Source: an uncultured Eubacteriales bacterium (GTDB lineage: Bacteria > Bacillota > Clostridia > Oscillospirales > Oscillospiraceae). From it: DNA of 7,046 nucleotides. Below, piece by piece: positions 1-6,335 of this stretch. Below the pieces are notes generated by a model. It was not told the DNA's origin. It ran no database searches and saw nothing but the letters and a program-made list of their open reading frames with translations. A program made the translations under genes and the position numbers. Where the stretch lies: positions 1 to 7,046 of the forward strand of contig USAT01000096.1 of the NCBI GenBank assembly GCA_900552725.1. Direction: 5' to 3'. How positions within the stretch are numbered: position 1 is the first letter of the stretch; each line of letters opens with the position of its first letter.

Positions 1-224
1 TGCCGCTGCCGCCGGAGGAATACCGCATCGGGCCGCTGCTGCGGGCCATCGAGGGGCCGCTGGCCCCGGTGCAGTGCGTGGAGGACGAGGCGCAGCCCTG
101 CGAAATGGCGGGGGCATGCCGCACGCGGGCACTGTGGCAGGGGCTGGATCAGGTGATCCGGGACTATCTGGACAACGCCACACTGGCCCAGCTTATGGTG
201 GAGGAAAATGGCGAAACCGATTGA
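1..224 (+). CDS. Rrf2/IscR-family transcriptional regulator, C-terminal end (5' truncated by window)
   Basis: Only the last 73 residues are present, read in the frame starting at base 3 and ending with TGA at 222-224. The start, with the winged-helix DNA-binding domain, lies outside the window. What is visible is typical of the Rrf2 C-terminal half: a 'YRIGPLLRAIEGPLAPVQC' stretch, a cysteine loop, then 'TRALWQGL' and a helix ending in 'LDNATLAQLM'. Three cysteines (codons at 75-77, 99-101 and 117-119) are spaced C-x7-C-x5-C, close to the C-x5-C-x5-C of E. coli IscR that holds a [2Fe-2S] cluster. The fourth IscR ligand, a histidine in 'THALW', is arginine here ('TRALW'), so the cluster or its ligation probably differs. 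It sits directly upstream of an Fe-S assembly gene pair, which suggests it senses Fe-S status and controls those genes. Family assignment is strong; ligand and target are inferred. Confidence 0.88.
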   Translation, partial: PLPPEEYRIGPLLRAIEGPLAPVQCVEDEAQPCEMAGACRTRALWQGLDQVIRDYLDNATLAQLMVEENGETD

Positions 225-249
225 TTTCTGTCACATTCTCTGATATAAT
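221..249 (+). promoter_or_regulatory. Sigma-A type promoter for the sufC-sufB pair
   Basis: A perfect -10 hexamer TATAAT (244-249) is preceded by TG one base upstream (extended -10, 241-242). A -35 like box TTGATT (221-226, four of six matches to TTGACA) lies exactly 17 bp upstream. The -35 box overlaps the TGA stop of the regulator gene, so the Fe-S genes can be transcribed independently of it. Transcription would start near 256, giving a leader of about 70 nt before the sufC start codon. Confidence 0.85.
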
Positions 250-259
250 ATTCCAGGTT

Positions 260-303
260 TGTCAAAACGGCCCGCTTTCTGACAGAAAACGCCGGTTTTG
301 ACA
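260..303 (+). promoter_or_regulatory. Nested inverted repeats in the leader: candidate operator or 5' hairpin
   Basis: The arms TGTCAAAACGGC (260-271) and GCCGGTTTTGACA (291-303) pair over 12 bp with a single bulged G. Inside them lies the perfect palindrome TTTCTG-A-CAGAAA (276-288). The core TGTCA/TGACA also gives a 25-bp imperfect palindrome at 260-284 (8 of 12 symmetric pairs match), a typical size for an Rrf2-family operator. The site starts only a few bases after the predicted transcription start, so a bound protein would block RNA polymerase. As RNA it would form a hairpin at the very 5' end of the message, upstream of the ribosome binding site. The sequence cannot tell these two roles apart. 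Confidence 0.6.
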
Positions 304-327
304 GTTCAGTTTGAGGAGGAAGATTCC

Positions 328-1068
328 ATGCTGGAATTGAAGCATATTTCCTATCGCGTATCCACGCCTGAGGGCGAGATGGATATCATCAAGGATATCT
401 CCATCACCATTCCCGACCACCGCCTGATGGTGTTTACCGGCCCCAATGGCGGCGGCAAGACCACCCTGGCCAAGATCATCATGGGTCTGGTGCAGCCCAC
501 CGGCGGCCAGATCCTCTATAACGGCGAGGATATCACGGGCCTGTCCATCACCGAGCGGGCGAAGAAGGGCATCAGCTACGGCTTCCAGCAGCCACCCCGC
601 TTCAAGGGTATCACCGTTCACGATCTGCTGCTGCTGGCAGCGGGCGAGGAGAAGCTCAGCAAGGATCGCTGCTGCGCGTATCTCACCAAGGTGGGCCTGT
701 GCGCCAACGATTACCTGGACCGCGAGGTGGACGTGTCCCTGTCCGGCGGCGAGGTGAAGCGTATCGAGATCGCCACCATCCTGGCCCGGCACAGCGACCT
801 GATGATCTTCGACGAGCCGGAGGCCGGCATCGACCTGTGGAGCTTTGCCCGGCTGACCGAGACCTTCGAGCAGATCCACCAGGAGGGCAAGGCCACCATG
901 ATCATCATCTCCCATCAGGAGCGGATCATCCGCCTGGCCGACGAGATCGTGGTCATCGCGGGCGGCCAGATCGCCCACCGGGGCAATACGGAGGAAGTGT
1001 TCCCCCTGATTTTGGCCGACACACTGGGCGGCTGCCCCGTGATCGAGAGAAAGGAGGCGTCCCTGTGA
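328..1068 (+). CDS. sufC: SufC-type ABC ATPase of a minimal SUF (SmsC-like) Fe-S cluster assembly system
   Basis: A 246-aa soluble ABC ATPase, about the length of E. coli SufC, that would power Fe-S cluster assembly on the SufB-like scaffold encoded next. All ATPase motifs are visible: Walker A GPNGGGKTT (residues 38-46), Q-loop in FQQPP (Q87), ABC signature LSGGEVKR (138-145), Walker B with the catalytic glutamate in MIFDEPEAGID (159-169) and the H-loop SH (H196). There are no membrane segments, and the partner is a scaffold rather than a permease, so this is not a transporter. The signature LSGGEVKRIEIA and the DEPEAGIDLW box differ from classical SufC (LSGGEKKRN, DEPDSGLD) and fit the short clostridial/archaeal type. 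The ATG at 328 was chosen because AGGAGG (314-319) lies 8 nt upstream; a possible TTG at 298 falls inside the leader hairpin. The gene overlaps the next by 4 bp. Family certain; SMS subtype inferred. Confidence 0.95.
   Translation: MLELKHISYRVSTPEGEMDIIKDISITIPDHRLMVFTGPNGGGKTTLAKIIMGLVQPTGGQILYNGEDITGLSITERAKKGISYGFQQPPRFKGITVHDLLLLAAGEEKLSKDRCCAYLTKVGLCANDYLDREVDVSLSGGEVKRIEIATILARHSDLMIFDEPEAGIDLWSFARLTETFEQIHQEGKATMIIISHQERIIRLADEIVVIAGGQIAHRGNTEEVFPLILADTLGGCPVIERKEASL
1051..1067 (+). promoter_or_regulatory. RBS and GTG start of sufB, overlapping the sufC stop
   Basis: AAGGAGG (1051-1057), inside the end of sufC, stands 7 nt before a GTG start (1065-1067). This GTG shares bases with the sufC stop in the form GTGA (1065-1068). 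The arrangement supports translational coupling and fixes the scaffold start at GTG; the longer frame that opens upstream inside sufC has no comparable signal. Confidence 0.85.
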
Positions 1069-1994
1069 TCACTGAGATCGACGCGAAGCTGTTGGAAAAG
1101 ATCGCCGACCTGACCGGAAAGCCGGTGGGCGCCTTCAACATCCGCAAGGACTCCGGCTGCGAGGCCAGACAGTCCACCGAGCATATCGACATTCTGCCCC
1201 GCGAGGACGGCAAGTCCGGTATCGACGTGAAGTTCAAGCCCGGCACCAAGGGCGAGAAGTGCTATATCCCCGTCATCATCAGCAAGACCGGCGTCAGTGA
1301 GCTGGTGTTCAACGACTTCTATGTGCCCGACGACTGCGACGTGGAGATCGTGGCGGGCTGCGGCATCCACAACTCCGGCTGCAACGAGAGCCGCCATGAC
1401 GGCCTCCACACCTTCCACATCGGCAAAAACAGCCGCGTGCACTACATCGAGAAGCACTACGGCGAAAAGGACGCCGGTCAGACCGGCGGCAACATCATGA
1501 ATCCCAAGACCGTGGTGTATCTGGGCGAGAATTCCACCATGCAGATGGACACCATCCAGATCCGGGGCATCGACTCCACCAAGCGTGAGACCGACTTCTT
1601 CTGCGAGGCCGGCAGCGAGGTGGTGGTCACCGAGCGTCTGCTGACCCACGGCGACCAGATGGCCGAGAGCGACATGACCATCCAGCTCAACGGCGACGAC
1701 GCCAAGGGCCGGGTCATCTCCCGCTCCGTGGCCCAGGATCGCTCCCACCAGGTGTTCCACCCGGTGATGGTGGGCAACGCCAAGTGCTTCGGCCATGTCC
1801 AGTGCGACTCCATCATCATGGGCGAGGCCAAGATCGAGTCCATCCCCGCCATCACCGCCAACTCCACCGAGGCGCAGCTGATCCATGAGGCGGCCATCGG
1901 CAAGATCGCCGGTGATCAGTTGCTGAAGCTGGAGACCCTGGGCCTGACCTCCGAGGAGGCCGAGGATACCATCCTGAAGGGCTTCCTGGCGTAA
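1065..1994 (+). CDS. sufB: Short SufB/SufD-family Fe-S cluster scaffold protein (SmsB-like)
   Basis: A 309-aa member of the SufB/SufD beta-helix family and the partner of the ATPase encoded just upstream. It is well short of E. coli SufB (about 495 aa) and carries little more than the beta-helix core and C-terminal helices. A cysteine/histidine-rich stretch at residues 91-118 has C91, C99, H102, C106, H111, H115 and H118, followed by 'YIEKHYGE' (127-134). The C-terminal part has the family hallmark 'GHVQCDSIIMGE' with C247, which aligns with the essential cysteine before 'DSM' in E. coli SufB, and then 'LIHEAAIGKI' (H274, E275). It would bind SufC and hold the nascent cluster in the cytosol. 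No SufD, SufS or SufU follows: a terminator begins about 30 bp after the stop. One scaffold plus one ATPase is the arrangement described as SMS (SmsC-SmsB), presumably with a scaffold homodimer in place of SufB-SufD. Sulfur must come from a gene elsewhere or from sulfide. Confidence 0.92.
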   Translation: MITEIDAKLLEKIADLTGKPVGAFNIRKDSGCEARQSTEHIDILPREDGKSGIDVKFKPGTKGEKCYIPVIISKTGVSELVFNDFYVPDDCDVEIVAGCGIHNSGCNESRHDGLHTFHIGKNSRVHYIEKHYGEKDAGQTGGNIMNPKTVVYLGENSTMQMDTIQIRGIDSTKRETDFFCEAGSEVVVTERLLTHGDQMAESDMTIQLNGDDAKGRVISRSVAQDRSHQVFHPVMVGNAKCFGHVQCDSIIMGEAKIESIPAITANSTEAQLIHEAAIGKIAGDQLLKLETLGLTSEEAEDTILKGFLA

Positions 1995-2026
1995 GATATC
2001 CCCCGCATATAGAGTGAGAAAGAGAA

Positions 2027-2057
2027 GAGAGCGTCCCGGCGGGACGCTCTCATTTTT
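2027..2057 (+). terminator. Intrinsic terminator after sufB, shared with the convergent gene
   Basis: A perfect 11-bp stem, GAGAGCGTCCC (2027-2037) with GGGACGCTCTC (2041-2051), has a 3-nt loop and is followed on the plus strand by ATTTTT (2052-2057). Read from the minus strand, the same hairpin is followed by TTCTCTTTCTC, a weaker pyrimidine tract, so it can also end the large convergent gene. The TAA stop of that gene (2056-2058) lies in the T tract itself. Confidence 0.93.
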
Positions 2058-5000
2058 ATGCCATATTCTTCTTGGCCGCCGACAGCATCAGCTTGATGCG
2101 GTTCAGTTGGTTCACCTCGCTGGCGCCGGGGTCATAGTCCACGGCGGCGATGTTGGCCTGGGGATAGGCGGCCTTCAGCGCCTTGATGACGCCCTTGCCC
2201 ACCACATGGTTGGGCAGACACGCAAAGGGCTGGATGCACACGATATTGGGCACCCCCTCCGTCAGCAGCTCCGCCATCTCGCCGCACAGAAACCACCCCT
2301 CGCCGTACTGGTTGCCCAGCGACAGGAACGGCTTGGCCAGGTCGGCGATATGGGCCATGGGCGTGGGCGGGTCGAAGCGGCGGCTGGCCTTCAGTGCCTC
2401 CACCGCGGGCCTGCGGACGGCCTCAATGCCGTCGGTGCCCACCCTGGCCAGCAGGCTGGAGGTCCAGCCGGTGCCCAGGTAGTCGTGCTTGTAGCTCTGC
2501 TGATAGATGCACTCGATGAGGAAGTCGGTGAGATCGGGCACTACCGCCTCCGCGCCCTCCTGCTCCAGCAGGTCGACTAAGTAGTTGTTGGCCAGAGGCA
2601 TGTACTTCACCAGAATTTCGCCCACGATGCCCACGCGGGGCTTGCGGAGACTCTCATTCAGCGGCAGGGCGTCGAAATCCGCCACGATGCCCCGGCAGAT
2701 GCCGCCGTAGGTATAGCCGGTCTTCTCCCCCATGGCGTAGGCAATGGCGATGTCCCGCCACTTGGCGTGGAGGGCGTTGGCGGAGCCGGGCACGGCCTCA
2801 TAGGGTCGTGTGCGGTACAGGCACCGCATGAGAAGGTCGCCGAAGGTCAGCTGCCGCAGGGCGGACAGCAGCATGGCGGGGGAGATGCGGAAGCCCTCGT
2901 TCTTCTCCATGCCGTTGGCGTTGAGGGAAATGACGGGGATATGGCTGAGGCCCGCCTTGTCCAGAGCCCGGCGGATAAAGGCCACATAGTTGCTGGCCCG
3001 GCAGCAGCCGCCGGTCTGGGACATGATGAGGGCCAGCTTATCGGTATCGTACCGGCCTGACAGCACCGCCTCCATCAGCTGTCCCACCGACAGAATGGAG
3101 GGATAGCAGGCGTCGTTGTTGACGTACTGCAAGCCCACGTCCACCGCCTTCCTGGTGGCGTTGTTCAAAATCTCCACATGGTAGCCGTGGCGGCGGAACA
3201 CCGGCTCGATCACGTCAAAGTGGATGGGGGACATCTGGGGCGCCAGAATGGTATAGCCCTGGTCGAACATCTCCTTGGTGAACTCGGTGCGGTGGTAATC
3301 CAGCGGCACCGGCCTGGCGCAGATGTGCTGCTCACGCCGCATGTTCATGGCGGCCAGCAGGCTGCGGACGCGGATACGGGCCGCGCCCAGGTTGTTCACC
3401 TCGTCGATCTTCAGCACGGTATAGAGCTTATTGCACTTTTCCAGGATCTCACACACCTGATCGGTGGTGACGGCGTCCAGGCCGCAGCCGAAGGAGAAGA
3501 GCTGCACCAGCTCCAGATCGTCCCGTCTGCCCACGAACTCCGCCGCGGCGTACAGCCGGGAGTGGAACACCCACTGATCCACCACCCGCAGGGGACGCTG
3601 GGGCGGGGTGTCCAGGGGCAGACTGTCCTCGGTGAACACATACAGGCCATAGGAGGCGATGAGCTCCGGGATGCCGTGGTTGATCTCCGGGTCGATGTGG
3701 TAGGGCCGTCCCGCCAGCACCACGCCCCGCTTGCCGCCGCGCTCCATCTCCGCAAGGCAGCGGCGGCCCTCGGCCCGGATGTCGTCCTTGGCCCGGCGCT
3801 GCTCCGCCCACGCGGCACGGGCGGCGGCGCGGACTTCGGCGGCGGGGATGCTCCACACGTCGCGGCACAGCTTCACCAGCCGATCCTCCGCCGTTTTCTC
3901 GCCGGTAAAGGCGATGAAGGGCCGGATATACCGCACCTGTCCGGAGGTGATGGCCTCCACGTTGTTTTTCAGGTTCTCGGGGTAGGACACCACCATGGGG
4001 CAGTTATAGTGATTCTGGGCGTCCTTCGTCTCCTGATACTCATAGAACACGCAGGGGTGGAAGATGGTGGTGATCCCATGCTGCACCAGCCATTCTACAT
4101 GGCCGTGGGCCAGCTTGGCGGGATAGCACTCCGACTCGGAGGGGATGGACTCCATGCCCATCTCGTAGATGGCCCGGGTGGAGAAGGGGGACACCACCAC
4201 CCGGAAGCCCAGCTTGCGGAAGAAGGTGGCCCAATAGGGGAAGTTTTCATACAGGTTCAGCACCCGCGGGATGCCGATGACACCGCGCGTGGCTTCTTCC
4301 TCCGAAAGCGCCGGATAGTCAAACAGCCGCTGCCGCTTATAGGCCATCAGGTTGGTACCGGGCTGGGCGGCGTTGGGGTTCTTCACCCGCTTTTCGCAGC
4401 GATTGCCGGAGATATAGCGGCCGCCATCGGAGAAGGTGTTCACCGTCAGCAGGCAGTTATTCTCGCACCCGCCGCAGCGGGCGGTTTTCGCCGTATAGGT
4501 CAGAGCGGCGATGTGGGCGAAGTCCAGCGTCTCCGTGGGCTGGCCGTGATAGCGGTCACGGGCGATCAGCGCCGCGCCGAAGGCGCCCATCAGTCCGGAG
4601 ATATCGGGGCACACCGCGTCCACACCGGCGATACGCTCAAAGGCCCGCAGCACCGCCTTATTATAGAAGGTGCCGCCCTGCACCACGATGTGGCGGCCCA
4701 GCTCATGGGCGTCGGCCAGCTTGATGACCTTGAACAGGGCGTTCTTGATGACGGAGTAGGCAAGTCCGGCGGAGATATCCGACACCGCCGCGCCCTCCTT
4801 TTGGGCCTGCTTCACGTTGGAGTTCATGAACACGGTGCAGCGGGTGCCCAGATCCACCGGATGTTGGGCAAACAGCGCCTCGTCAGCGAACTGCGCCGCC
4901 GTAAGCCCTAAGGAATTGGCAAAATTTTCCAAAAACGAGCCGCAGCCGGAGGAACAGGCCTCGTTGAGCATCACGCTGTCCACGGTGCCGTTTTTCAGCC

Positions 5001-6285
5001 GGATGCACTTCATGTCCTGTCCGCCGATGTCCAGCACGCAGTCCACCTGCGGGTCAAAGAAGGCCGCCGCCGTGGTGTGGGCAATGGTCTCCACCTCACC
5101 CTCGTCCAGGTGGAAGGCGGCCTTCAGCAGCGCCTCGCCATAGCCGGTGGAGCAGGAGCGGGCGATGCGGGCCGTGGGCGGCAGCAGGCGGGCAAGCTGG
5201 GCTATGGCGTCCATGGCGGTCCGGATGGGGCTGCCGCTGTTGTTGGCGTAGTAGGACCACAGAAGCTCCCCCTCCGCGCCGGTCAGGGCCAGCTTGGTGG
5301 TGGTGGAGCCTGCGTCGATGCCCAGGAAGCAGTTACCCTCGTATGTATCCAGATCGGCCTTGGCTACCACCGCGTGGGCGTGGCGGGCACAGAAGGCGTC
5401 GTATTCCGCCTTGTCCGCGAACAGCGGCGGCAGGCGCTTGATCTCGAAGGCCATGGTGACGCCCTGGGCCAGACGGTCGATCAGCTCCCCGATGGGCCGT
5501 GCCGCCGTGCCAGCCTCCGTCTCCAGCGCCGCGCCCATGGCGGCGAACAGGTGGGAGTTGTCCGGATCCACGATGTTTTCCGGCGTCAGCTTCAGCGTGC
5601 GGATAAAGGCCTTTTTCAGCTCCGGCAGGAAGTGCAGCGGCCCGCCCAGAAAGGCCACGCAGCCCCGGATGGGTTTACCGCAGGCAAGGCCGGAGATGGT
5701 CTGGTTCACCACCGCCTGAAAGATAGAGGCGGCCAGATCGGCACGGGTAGCGCCCTCGTTGATGAGAGGCTGGATGTCGGTCTTGGCGAACACGCCGCAC
5801 CGGGCGGCGATGGTGTACAGCTCCTGATAGCCCGCCGCCGCGTCGTTAAGGCCCTTGGCGTCGGCCTGCAGCAGGGCGGCCATCTGGTCGATGAAGGAGC
5901 CGGTGCCGCCGGCGCACACGCCGTTCATCCGCTCCTCCAGGCCACCGGTGAAATAGATGATCTTGGCGTCCTCGCCGCCCAGCTCGATGGCCACATCCGT
6001 CTGGGGATAGCGCTGCTCCAGCGCCGAGGCCACCGCCACCACCTCCTGCACAAAGGGGATGTCCAGCGCACGGCCCAGGTTGATGGAGCCGGAGCCGGTG
6101 ATGGCGGGCCGCAGGGCGCAGTCGCCCAGGGCCTCCCGCGCTTCCCGCAGCAGGTCGGCCAGCGTCTGCTGGGTGTGGGCCTGATGGCGGCGGTAATCGC
6201 CGTAGATGATGTTGTCGTTGTCGTCCAGTACCACCAGCTTCACGGTGGTGGAGCCAATGTCGATACCAGTGCGATAGGTATTCAT
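2056..6285 (-). CDS. Giant fused acyl-CoA dehydratase activase: two BadF/BadG-type ATPase domains + DUF2229 + dehydratase-like module
   Basis: 1409 aa. Residues 4-255 and 318-575 are two BadF/BadG/BcrA/BcrD-type (ASKHA) ATPase domains. Each has a phosphate-binding loop (DIGSTTVK 9-16; DAGSTTTK 324-331) and a second one (GGEDAK 103-108; GGQDMK 421-426). Each also has a cysteine pair 39 residues apart (C124/C163; C444/C483), equal to the C127/C166 spacing of Acidaminococcus HgdC, whose dimer holds one [4Fe-4S] cluster. A linker carries C604, C607, C611 and C630. A DUF2229 region (about 669-985) has 'SESECYPAKLAHGH' with C720, plus C745, C762 and C934. The C-terminal part (about 1005-1409) resembles the HgdB-like COG3581 type, with C1060 in 'NNDACYPS', C1094-C1095 in 'TGGCCRASN', C1334, C1350 and C1356. 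No signal peptide or membrane segment is evident, so it is probably cytosolic. By family it should couple ATP hydrolysis to low-potential electron transfer; the substrate is unknown and CoA ester use is not shown. ATG 6285 was chosen over an upstream GTG (6348) because GGAGG (6298-6302) lies between them. Confidence 0.9.
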   Translation of the reverse strand: MNTYRTGIDIGSTTVKLVVLDDNDNIIYGDYRRHQAHTQQTLADLLREAREALGDCALRPAITGSGSINLGRALDIPFVQEVVAVASALEQRYPQTDVAIELGGEDAKIIYFTGGLEERMNGVCAGGTGSFIDQMAALLQADAKGLNDAAAGYQELYTIAARCGVFAKTDIQPLINEGATRADLAASIFQAVVNQTISGLACGKPIRGCVAFLGGPLHFLPELKKAFIRTLKLTPENIVDPDNSHLFAAMGAALETEAGTAARPIGELIDRLAQGVTMAFEIKRLPPLFADKAEYDAFCARHAHAVVAKADLDTYEGNCFLGIDAGSTTTKLALTGAEGELLWSYYANNSGSPIRTAMDAIAQLARLLPPTARIARSCSTGYGEALLKAAFHLDEGEVETIAHTTAAAFFDPQVDCVLDIGGQDMKCIRLKNGTVDSVMLNEACSSGCGSFLENFANSLGLTAAQFADEALFAQHPVDLGTRCTVFMNSNVKQAQKEGAAVSDISAGLAYSVIKNALFKVIKLADAHELGRHIVVQGGTFYNKAVLRAFERIAGVDAVCPDISGLMGAFGAALIARDRYHGQPTETLDFAHIAALTYTAKTARCGGCENNCLLTVNTFSDGGRYISGNRCEKRVKNPNAAQPGTNLMAYKRQRLFDYPALSEEEATRGVIGIPRVLNLYENFPYWATFFRKLGFRVVVSPFSTRAIYEMGMESIPSESECYPAKLAHGHVEWLVQHGITTIFHPCVFYEYQETKDAQNHYNCPMVVSYPENLKNNVEAITSGQVRYIRPFIAFTGEKTAEDRLVKLCRDVWSIPAAEVRAAARAAWAEQRRAKDDIRAEGRRCLAEMERGGKRGVVLAGRPYHIDPEINHGIPELIASYGLYVFTEDSLPLDTPPQRPLRVVDQWVFHSRLYAAAEFVGRRDDLELVQLFSFGCGLDAVTTDQVCEILEKCNKLYTVLKIDEVNNLGAARIRVRSLLAAMNMRREQHICARPVPLDYHRTEFTKEMFDQGYTILAPQMSPIHFDVIEPVFRRHGYHVEILNNATRKAVDVGLQYVNNDACYPSILSVGQLMEAVLSGRYDTDKLALIMSQTGGCCRASNYVAFIRRALDKAGLSHIPVISLNANGMEKNEGFRISPAMLLSALRQLTFGDLLMRCLYRTRPYEAVPGSANALHAKWRDIAIAYAMGEKTGYTYGGICRGIVADFDALPLNESLRKPRVGIVGEILVKYMPLANNYLVDLLEQEGAEAVVPDLTDFLIECIYQQSYKHDYLGTGWTSSLLARVGTDGIEAVRRPAVEALKASRRFDPPTPMAHIADLAKPFLSLGNQYGEGWFLCGEMAELLTEGVPNIVCIQPFACLPNHVVGKGVIKALKAAYPQANIAAVDYDPGASEVNQLNRIKLMLSAAKKNMA

Positions 6286-6297
6286 AGGTACGATATT

Positions 6298-6302
6298 CCT
6301 CC
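6298..6302 (-). promoter_or_regulatory. Ribosome binding site of the giant activase gene
   Basis: Read on the minus strand, GGAGG lies 12 nt before the ATG at 6285-6283. The spacing is somewhat long, but it is the only good ribosome-binding site near the start, and the encoded 'YRTGIDIGSTT' is where this domain family normally begins. Confidence 0.65.
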
Positions 6303-6318
6303 GTTTAGGTGTTGTTAT

Positions 6319-6335
6319 TGGTACATACCATACCA
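6319..6335. repeat. Small inverted and direct repeat (TGGTA-CA-TACCA-TACCA) in the activase leader
   Basis: TGGTA (6319-6323) and TACCA (6326-6330) form a palindrome with a 2-bp centre, and TACCA is repeated at once (6331-6335). It lies 16 bp or more upstream of the ribosome binding site in the AT-rich non-coding stretch, a position suited to an operator. It is short enough that chance cannot be excluded. Confidence 0.35.

Noticed and set aside
74..301. Small plus-strand open frame of 75 codons
   Set aside because: It is out of frame with the Rrf2 C-terminus and then runs through the promoter and leader, giving a glycine/arginine-rich string without support.
298..327. Ten-codon N-terminal extension of sufC from a TTG at 298
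   Set aside because: It would begin inside the leader hairpin and translate through the ribosome binding site; ATG 328 has ideal spacing and starts with the normal SufC N-terminus.
699..1064. N-terminal extension of the sufB frame upstream of GTG 1065
   Set aside because: It reads through sufC in another frame as an arginine/proline/glycine-rich string, while AAGGAGG and GTG at 1051-1067 give a good start.
328..1068. Reading the ATPase as a transporter component
   Set aside because: No membrane protein or binding protein is nearby, and the coupled downstream gene is a SufB-type scaffold.
915..1886. Minus-strand open frame of 323 codons opposite sufB and the end of sufC
   Set aside because: Repetitive A/G/L/V/H/D-rich translation without motifs, antisense to genes with full family motifs, and no ribosome binding site in context.
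3178..4911. Plus-strand open frame of 577 codons (also 2014-2580 and 5077-6429) opposite the large minus-strand gene
   Set aside because: The translations are low-complexity strings rich in G, H, L, V and Q with no recognisable domain. They are the antisense of a clearly conserved protein, the usual effect of high GC.
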